A DNA stretch of 14,718 nucleotides from contig JAPEVF010001053.1 in assembly GCA_029747585.1 (NCBI GenBank), positions 1 to 14,718 of the forward strand, given 5' to 3'. This document shows positions 8,217 to 14,718 of the stretch, in pieces (position 1 is the first letter of the stretch; every line of letters starts with the position of its first letter). The position numbers were made by a program, and so were the translations under genes. The notes below the pieces were generated by a model that did no database searches, had not been told where the DNA came from, and worked only from the letters and a program-made list of their open reading frames with translations. The DNA is from Pleurotus djamor. Lineage: Eukaryota > Basidiomycota > Agaricomycetes > Agaricales > Pleurotaceae.

Positions 8217-10140
8217 ATGAATGAGTATAATTGGCCTATTAGAGGCGAACATTTCCAGCCGGGCCTTCAGGACGAATCAGCTCTCTTTTGGCTAACTCGA
8301 CCCGAGAAACCCCACAACTCTGCTGAAAAGGTCCGCGGCAGCACCCCCCTTCTTCTGAAATTCACAGAGTTTCTATCCATTTCCCGCCTCAAAGATCTTC
8401 CATATCTCCGAGTATGGCGTGGAAGCAGAAAGTAAGTGACAAGATCAGTTTCACGTTCACGGCGAAGATCACGGGCGATAGGTTCGAATGACCTCGGATT
8501 TGTTGATGAGGACGGTCTCATCAATTATCTCTCCGACAATCCAACTGAGATATTGGAACCTGGGTCATGTCACTTTTGTTTATTGTCAGCAGTTTCACCG
8601 TCCTTCGAGTTGTTTCACTTGAACCTTAACTCGAAATGCTCTTCGCAGCTTTGCATGCTCAAAACGCGCTTGGTCTGTCGCCACTCAGTCTTACATGCGA
8701 CGATGGTGGTCACACTACTCCGTTCCCACCGATGTGGCACTCACATTTGCCACCCAACCCACCATGTCATTCAAAGCCAGAGAGACCTCCTCAAGCTTGG
8801 ATCTCTATCGACGTCAGTCATTGCATGGGATCCTCCGTGAGTCGCTTCATCATCTATTCTCTAATCTAACTCGCGCTCATTACACTTACAAAGCTAAGAT
8901 CTATGGCTGCGGTGTCATCTCAACTTTGCACCTCTACAGAACGATCGCTTAGAATATTACGCCGATCCACTATTGACAAAGCTCACCGACCCGCAGTCCG
9001 CTCCTATGGCGTTCTATGAGCCATCGATTTACATCCGATACAACGGAGTATCCCAGGAGTCCACCGTTCTCATCATGGACTACGCACCCCTCTATGGAGC
9101 GTTACGAAGAGCCTGTGAATATGCTTCTCGGGACAGCGAAGGCCACCCAACAAACCCTTTCATGATCCTCATCTGGTATCTGAGTTGTTTGATATCCTCA
9201 ACTCAGACCGCTTGTGCCGAATGGATGACGGTGTTGAACAGATTCGTGAGTGGACTCTTCTCTCCCCTTTCTCCGACTTAGTCTTAGATAGGAAGCATCC
9301 ATCTTCGATGAGAGTAGTGATTATTCAAGTCAACTAAAGACACTCTCGCGAACTCGGCGCGCCCATCAACACACTTCTCAGGCCATGGTAGTCCTCCAGC
9401 AGAACGTGACCCAGATGCGTCAAGAACACCGCCGCCTCGCCTCAGTCTTCCCTTGGCAATCCGATTCCGGTTTTGTGGAAGCTACACTCAAAAGCATGGA
9501 ACACAACGTTGGGGCACTAGCACAGGAAGTCAGATCATACGAAAATGCAGTGGCTGGACACATCGAGATCGTACGAATCACTTCTGTCACCTCNAGACTG
9601 ATGCATTGATGGCCTTAATCCACTCAAGCTGTTGGGCCTCTCGCAGCTCCAGAATGGAATCCGCATGCGAACTATGGCTGAAGATAATCAGAAGCAAGCC
9701 ATTGCCACTCAGGCCATCGCAAGAGATACCAAGCGGGACAGCGAGGTCATGAAGACGATCACGGTCGTCACCCTGATCTACCTGCCTGCTACGTTCGTTT
9801 GCGTACGTCACGCCCATGTCCTGCGGTCAGTTCCAGACTGACGGTTCGGTCGATGTAGACCCTCCTGAGTATGGGTATTTTTGAATGGTCAGGTGATGAA
9901 GGGGAAGGCCTCAAGATTGCGAAGATGGGATGGATATTTCTAGCAATCGCCGTCCCGCTCTCGGCCATAACTTGCTGCCTGGCCTTCGCATGGTTGTGGC
10001 ACGCAAATAGGCGAACGAAGGAGTGGGAAGTGGTCGATGAGGAGGCAGGAAGGCATGTTGTTGATAACGGGCCGAAATGGCTCAACCTCAGAGGTATGAT
10101 ATCTGGGGGGAAGAACCATTCGTCGCGCAAGATAGACTGA
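8217..10140 (+). CDS. CorA-like two-helix membrane protein, first tandem copy
   Basis: Eight coding exons: 8217-8330, 8395-8431, 8482-8584, 8649-8836, 8899-9245, 9292-9570, 9629-9802, 9859-10140. All phases close to give 507 aa. Every junction was fixed by alignment with the tandem paralogue at 11370. The N-terminal 390 residues are soluble (RRWWSHYSVP, then PSIYIRYNGVSQES, then NPFMILIWYLSCLIS). A likely coiled-coil follows (MVVLQQNVTQMRQEHRRLAS), then DTKRDSEVMKTITVVTLIYL, the hallmark of fungal CorA-like proteins. Helix 1 is about 396-420 and helix 2 about 437-460 (MGWIFLAIAVPLSAITCCLA). The Gly-Met-Asn signature of true CorA Mg2+ channels is absent: SMGIFEW stands there, as in many fungal relatives, so ion transport is not proven. 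Intron 1 has a weak donor (GTCCGC). The retrotransposon sits about 100 bp upstream and may supply its promoter. Confidence 0.85.
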
Positions 10141-11042
10141 CATGGAGGAATGACGAAGAATTTATCGTAGCGATCATTTTCTTCACAGAACGATTACTAC
10201 TGGTTCGCCCGGTCATACGAGCTATACAATATAATGAGAAGAGCCTTGAAAGTGAGGAATCGAGAATGAAACTTACTTGAGACTACTAGTTTATTCGAGG
10301 ACTTTGGGTAAGAGACTTCTCCGATCAAAAGGTATTGGGAGGCTGGAAAGTGTTTCGGATTAACTTTTCGATGAACGGCAGAGGGATGGGCACGGAAGGT
10401 TGATGCATGGATGGCCTTGGCTCAGTTCATATCCGTGTTCATATCTTCGGCTTTGCTTTTGACAAGTTCTACATCCGTATTCTTTCGCTGAATTTATGCG
10501 CGTCGAAGCCGCACTGACTCTTCGCCAAGTCTTCGCGTCTGGAAAATCCAGCAATTATGTACGCTCTTGGAGACATGACAGAATGCCAGCGATGTGCAGA
10601 CTTCGCAGTGGATAACTGGCTACAGACCATAAACAGGAAATGGGTGGTCAACACGTTTGCGGCTCGCCGCTCAACGCTGTGTACAGGTTAGGCGCCTAGG
10701 CTCTCGTTCACACGTCCGATCGGCACGCGTCGAGTACGCTGTGTCTCTTCATCTTAATATTATTGTCGAGCCCCCTCCGCGTGCTAGGCTCAAGAGTCTT
10801 TTCCTTGCCCTTCCTTGGAGCGTCCACGTTTTCGGTGCTGATGCCGAGATAGGGGTAAGTAAGGGTCTCGATTGCGAAAATTTACTTCGCAGTTCAAAGA
10901 GGTATTGAAGTATCTTTACCCCTTCTTTCCATTTCGCGAGCAACTTGAACGAACCATTTCTCCCTCGGCAACTCGGCTCCTCGCCTGAGTCGCCTCCAGC
11001 ATCGTCGGTAATGATCGATTTTCTGCCGAACCCACTCGTCAC

Positions 11043-11050
11043 TATAAAAG
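11043..11050 (+). promoter_or_regulatory. Candidate TATA box of the second CorA-like gene
   Basis: TATAAAAG, 320 bp before the ATG at 11370. With the proposed 112-nt leader intron removed, the 5' UTR would be about 180 nt, which is ordinary for a fungal gene. Confidence 0.4.
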
Positions 11051-11221
11051 AAGCTGTCGACCAACGGAACTCGATACTTGGAATTTTACATAACATAATG
11101 TTTCCCATTCTATACAGATTGTTCTTGATGAACGCCCAGTTCCATATCATCGCCCCCCATGAGGCTGCCCCAGCGGTCCTAGCCAGCCCTCGCTGAGCTC
11201 ATCCATCAACGTTTCAACATC

Positions 11222-11333
11222 GTGTCCCCAGAGCTGTATGCTTGAGCACCGAATCCGCGTGTGCCCACACCTCTTATTCACCTACCCCTTCGTACCCCCT
11301 CCCTAACTCTCTCTTCCTTTGTGTCCGCTCCAG
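11222..11333 (+). other. Likely 5'-UTR intron of the second CorA-like gene
   Basis: A GTGT donor follows ACGTTTCAACATC, a block shared with the first copy. The 3' end shows CCCTAAC as branch box, a long pyrimidine run and CTCCAG as acceptor, 36 bases before the ATG. Confidence 0.45.
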
Positions 11334-11369
11334 TAAAGCTCATCTCAACGTCGCCAATCCTACTGTCCA

Positions 11370-13663
11370 ATGTCTCTTGATGATTCCCACTCATCCTTGT
11401 CTGCAAGTTCGGCGGATGAGCCAGAATGGCCTGTCCGAGGGAAACATTATGAACCAGGTGTCCAAGATGACATAGGAATGCTCAATCACTTTGGAGGGCT
11501 CGGAGCTCCCAAGCCTCAGGATCCTACCCAAAAGGTTTAAATCAATCGTCATTTTCCTTTTTGTATCATTTTTCCTATATACTCTGTTCGGTCTTTCAAG
11601 GTTACTCATCTGAGATTTTTGCGCAGGTCTTTCATATCTCCGAATACGGCTTGGCAGGGAAGAGTAAGGACTTGCTTCTACGAAGGATAGAAGCAACCCA
11701 CTGATCTCAAGTACTAGATAAAGACGTCGGATTTGTTGATGAGGAGAAGCTCATTCGCTATCTCTCAGAAAATCCGGCTGAGACAACAGAGCCTGGCTCA
11801 TGTCGCTACCGTTTATTGTGAGCAATGTTTCCTACATTGAACGAGGGAACCATTAACGCTCAGTCTTTCCTGGAATTCTTGAGCTACGCGTGTTCGGAGA
11901 AGACTTGGGATTTGACCAACCGATTGTACATGAGACGCTGGTGGTCGCACTACTCGGTCCCTCTGGAAGTGCCGTTCACGTTTACTTTACAATCTTCCCC
12001 GTCGTTCAAAGTCAGAGAAAAATTCTCCAATTCGGATTGCTCATCCGGAGGACTTCTTCGTGAGTTGCTCCATTGGTTTGAGCCTCAGTCTGGCTTTGAC
12101 GAAATGGGAACTCCAGATATGTGGATGCGCTGCGATCTCACTCACGTTGCGTATTTTGTAAATGCCGGCTCCGAATATGCCACACCTCCCTTGTCGGAGC
12201 GACAGAGCTCTTGGGTTCTCTCAATCTACATCCGATATGATCCAAGATCTCAGCAATCTATCGTGCTTGTTACCGACTGGGCGCGAATATATGCCGCATT
12301 GCGAAACGGCTGTGTATATGCTTGTCAGAATAGCGATGATCCCCCATCGAACCCTTTCTTAATCTTGATCTGGTATCTTCGTTGTATCATATCTACTGCC
12401 CAGACAGATTGCGAGACGAAGGTGGGGTTTTTGAATGGGCTTGTGAGTCCTCTGATTTTTGTCTGTTTCTCCTGTGCATGATTATTTTTGTCTCAGGAGG
12501 AGAAGGTTCTCCTGAAGGCCGTTGAAAATGATGATTATTCAAACTTGCTTCTAGATGCTTCGCGGGTCCAGCGCGGCCATCAATTGACTTCGCGGCAATT
12601 GATGGTCCTCCAGCAGAACGTGTACAAGATTGTTGAACAGCACCAACGCCTCGCCCCAATCTTTGAATGGCCATCCAATTCCAGGATCAATGTTGAAGCT
12701 ATACTGAAAGAAATTGAGGCTGATATCGGCGCTCTATTTGAGCAATTCCAACACTACGAGAATTACGCGGCTGGCTTAACAGATATTGTACGAATCCTTT
12801 GAATCCTTCCCTCGTGTCGGTGTGGCTTGAACCTCTTGCCCGACTGACTGATACCTCTTTGGTGTTAGCTATTGAACAAGCAGCAAATTAAAAATGGCGA
12901 TCGTATGCGAGAGATGGCAGAAGAGAATCAAAAGCAAGCTGAGGCTACTCAAGCCATAGCCAGAGACGCCAAACGCGACAGCGAAGTCATGAAGGCCATC
13001 ACAGTCGTCACTTTGATCTATCTTCCTGCTACTTTCGTTTGCGCACGTCATGCTCCGCGATAAAATCCCTTTGCAATACTCATTGGATGAATACAGACTC
13101 TGTTGAGCATGGGGGTATTTAAATGGGAAGAGAGCGGCCTCAAGATTGCGAAGATGGGGTGGGTCTTTCTGGCAATCGCCACCCCCCTCTCGGTTATCAC
13201 CTGTGGCCTTGCCTTCGCATGGTTATGGTACGCGGGCAGGCAAATGTCAAGCGGGAAAGCCGTTTATGGAGCGGCAGGTGGTACGGGTGATGACAAGGCA
13301 GGACAGAAGGATGAAGATCATGCAGAGCAAAAAGGCGATAAGGCAGAGCAAGAAGCCGGTAAGGCGGAACACAAAAANGGGGATGAGGCAAAGCAAAACA
13401 GTGGTGGCGAGGCAGAGCAGAAGGGCAATGAGGAAAAACAGAATAGTAGTGGCGAGGGGGAGCAGAACGGCGACAGGACAGGGCAAAATGATGATGCGGT
13501 TGAGCGGAACGGCGATGACGAAGCNGGGCCCCCAATTGGTGATGTCGAAGCAGGGCCCCAGATTGGTGACAAACCGAAACGATCCACCTTCGAACGGATA
13601 TTCTCCTATGTTAAAGGGCCAAGAGAGAGTGATCTGGGCGGTGAAAGTGATATAGGACGGTGA
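11370..13663 (+). CDS. CorA-like two-helix membrane protein, second tandem copy with repetitive C-terminal tail
   Basis: Eight coding exons: 11370-11534, 11627-11663, 11718-11817, 11884-12059, 12117-12442, 12497-12787, 12869-13042, 13097-13663; about 611 aa. Exons 2 (37 nt) and 7 (174 nt) have exactly the lengths found in the first copy. Shared blocks include EWPVRGKHYEPGVQDD, VFHISEYG, YMRRWWSHYSVP, SIYIRYDPRSQQS, LILIWYLRCIIST and VVTLIYLPATFVC. Helix 1 is about 405-430 and helix 2 about 443-468 (MGWVFLAIATPLSVITCGLA). SMGVFKW replaces the Gly-Met-Asn motif of classic CorA, so substrate and transport activity are open. Residues about 482-565 are a Glu/Lys/Gln/Gly/Asn-rich repeat absent from the first copy. 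The last intron begins with GC. Exon 3 has three possible in-frame acceptors (11711, 11717, 11723). N at 13378 leaves a Lys/Asn ambiguity; N at 13525 still encodes Ala. Confidence 0.87.
13043..13096 (+). other. GC-AG intron in the second CorA-like gene
   Basis: The intron starts GCACGT and ends ATACAG, 54 nt. The first paralogue has GTACGT at exactly the same codon boundary (after TTC GTT TGC). Splicing here gives TFVC-TLLSMGVF, matching TFVC-TLLSMGIF in the other copy. Confidence 0.75.
13273..13519 (+). repeat. Coding low-complexity repeat (Glu/Lys/Gln/Gly/Asn-rich)
   Basis: The repeats encode variations on G-D-x-A-E-Q and G-E-x-E-Q-x-G, for example AEQKGDKAEQEAGKAEHK and EAEQKGNEEKQNSSGEGEQ. 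The DNA is purine-rich (GGCAGAGCA-like units). It forms a hydrophilic cytosolic-type tail after the second helix. Confidence 0.7.
13520..13573 (+). repeat. 27-bp tandem repeat, two units, in coding sequence
   Basis: Units 13520-13546 and 13547-13573 encode EAGPPIGDV and EAGPQIGDK. They differ at a few bases, and one N (13525) falls in a fourfold-degenerate alanine codon. Confidence 0.7.
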
Positions 13664-13685
13664 ATATGTATTTAGCCACGACGAA

Positions 13686-14718
13686 TTATGATCCTTCGCG
13701 CCATGATTCTAGATACATCCCCCAATCATTCAGACTATTTATCATTTTTATCATGAGCACGACGTCGAAGCGGAGAAATGGGTAGAGGAACTTACTCAAA
13801 TCCTTCTGGGACAGTCGACCACACATCCAGGGATCCAGTAGCAGGGAAACCACCGACAGGCAAGCTGATTATCATACTATCCAATGACGGTTGTAGGGGG
13901 TTGCTTGGAGAGGCATCGGGCATTAAGAGAGATAGGTAATCATCCAAGGTCAAAGTTGGTTGCACCATGCTATCAGGTGCGGACGGAGGAGGCAAGGCTG
14001 GTATTGACTGCAAGGAATTGGTGTTGAACCATTCGTTCTGAGAACCCACGTAAGGATGTGCGTTAGTACCTCCCAAATTTGAAAGATTATTGATCTGGGA
14101 TGTGAACGTAGCGGTCGATGGCAAGCTAGTGGTGGTACTCTGCACGTCGTTCTCAGTCGTCTGGAACGCGGATAGGAGAGGAGGAACACTAGCATCCTCA
14201 GGTAGTTCACGTTTCTTGGTTCGGGATTCAGTCTCAGGAAATGTCAACCCCTCCCGAGTCGCCAGTAAGAGTAACATGTCGGAGTACTGCCCGGAAATCC
14301 TCCAGCTAGAGGGGACCAATCAGTGAACAAAAGCGTAGCCAGGCGGAGGAATAATTACCGTTGTTCGTACACCTCTAAGATATCGAATATCTTCTGTATC
14401 TCAGCTAATTCCTTGCTCACATTGAAGGAGGCCTGAGACTTCTTGGCTCCCCATATGTTGAGAAGGAGGACGATCCCAGAGGTGAAAGCAGCCATCTGTC
14501 CGTCGCAAATCAGCCATGCTCACTAAGGCAATCAGTGAACATACATGACAGGTCGGCGATGGGGGTATAAAGTCTCTGTGCACGAAAACATGCAATAGGT
14601 TGGTGCATGCCCGAGCAGCATTCACACATATAGCCAGAGATGGGAAGGAAAGCGCCGATGACTTCATCGCTCCTGCGATGAATGGACGGTGAATTATTAT
14701 CTGGACGTAGTAGTACGT
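13686..14718 (-). CDS. Fungal-specific transcription factor, C-terminal part (Fungal_trans domain; runs off the window)
   Basis: Four exons on minus: 14718-14545 (open to the edge), 14495-14359, 14305-13796 and 13734-13686, giving 289 aa. YYYVQIIIHRPFI, LSFPSLAICVNAARAC and FTSGIVLLLNIWGAKKSQ are typical of the middle-homology domain (PF04082 type) of Zn2Cys6 regulators. RWRISGQYSDMLLLLA closes the domain, and a Ser/Pro/Asn-rich tail follows. The zinc cluster would be beyond the window, so the DNA-binding class is inferred. A stop lies at 13792-13794, but it sits inside a GTAAGT donor. Splicing to an AAATAG acceptor 61 nt on adds DLNDWGMYLESWREGS, which resembles the conserved Trp-containing C-terminus of this group, so the longer form is preferred. 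The stop at 13686 is 22 bp from the convergent CorA-like stop. The targets cannot be told from sequence. Confidence 0.87.

Larger units (their letters stand above)
10141..11369. other. Intergenic region between CorA-like paralogues; unassigned, possibly decayed coding sequence
   Basis: 1229 bases without a gene I can support. The first 350 should include the 3' UTR of the first paralogue. Coding-like stretches on plus include about 10557-10690 (MYALGDMTECQRCADFAVDN in frame, no continuation) and 10633-10988. In the latter a 38-nt GTAAGT...GCAG intron (10855-10892) would join VHVFGADAEIG to FKEVLKYLYPFFPFREQLER before a stop. Neither has a convincing start or a family I recognise, so a gene relic is as likely as a short hypothetical gene. 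From about 11040 on the sequence looks like the promoter and leader of the second paralogue. Confidence 0.4.

Noticed and set aside
9629..9940. Calling the CorA-like genes true Mg2+ transporters
   Set aside because: The Gly-Met-Asn motif before or at the end of helix 1 is missing in both copies; only the two-helix architecture is supported.
13197..13587. Antisense Cys/Ser/Pro-rich open frames opposite the second CorA-like tail
   Set aside because: They mirror the purine-rich repeat on the coding strand and have no independent support.
13792..13794. TAA as the true end of the transcription factor
   Set aside because: It lies within a GTAAGT donor, and the next exon supplies a family-like tail in frame.
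1..14718. CRISPR arrays, rRNA, tRNA genes, prokaryotic operons
   Set aside because: No spaced repeats, tRNA-like boxes or rRNA segments were seen; the splicing pattern is eukaryotic throughout.

Overview
The window looks like nuclear DNA of a basidiomycete fungus, most likely an Agaricomycete. The genes are dense and carry many short introns (about 45-90 nt) with GT-AG borders. The protein families fit this lineage: F-box/leucine-rich proteins in tandem, an AIM9-like phosphotransferase, CorA-like two-helix membrane proteins and a fungal-specific transcription factor. I cannot name the species. Six isolated N bases (30, 4462, 7021, 9594, 13378, 13525) point to a draft or a heterozygous consensus.

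Left half (1-6340): three related F-box genes lie on the minus strand (1-462, cut by the window edge; 2891-4421; 4633-6340). Between the first two sits a plus-strand gene for a mitochondrial-type AIM9-like phosphotransferase (736-2597, three exons). The middle F-box gene carries an apparent 1-nt frameshift in a T7 run.

Middle (6522-8112): a compact 1591-bp LTR element with two identical 181-bp LTRs (TG...CA), a 5-bp CCCAG target duplication, a polypurine tract and no retroviral coding capacity. It is a TRIM-type non-autonomous retrotransposon. It split a short divergent promoter region (about 280 bp before insertion) between the third F-box gene and the first CorA-like gene, and its 3' LTR carries a TATA box pointing at the latter.

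Right half (8217-14718): two tandem plus-strand paralogues of a CorA-like membrane protein (8217-10140 and 11370-13663), each with eight coding exons at matching positions. Aligning the two was the main tool for resolving splice sites. It reveals a GC-AG intron in the second copy where the first has GT-AG. The second copy also has a long charged repetitive C-terminal tail that the first lacks. The 1.23 kb between them holds weak promoter-like signals for the second copy and unassigned, possibly decayed sequence. A fungal-specific transcription factor gene enters from the right edge on the minus strand. Its last exon (16 codons including the stop) ends only 22 bp from the stop codon of the second CorA-like gene.

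There is no evident biosynthetic pathway or operon. The interest lies in the young TRIM and its position, the paralogous gene families and their splice-site evolution, and the tightly convergent gene ends. I did not find a clearly new biological system.
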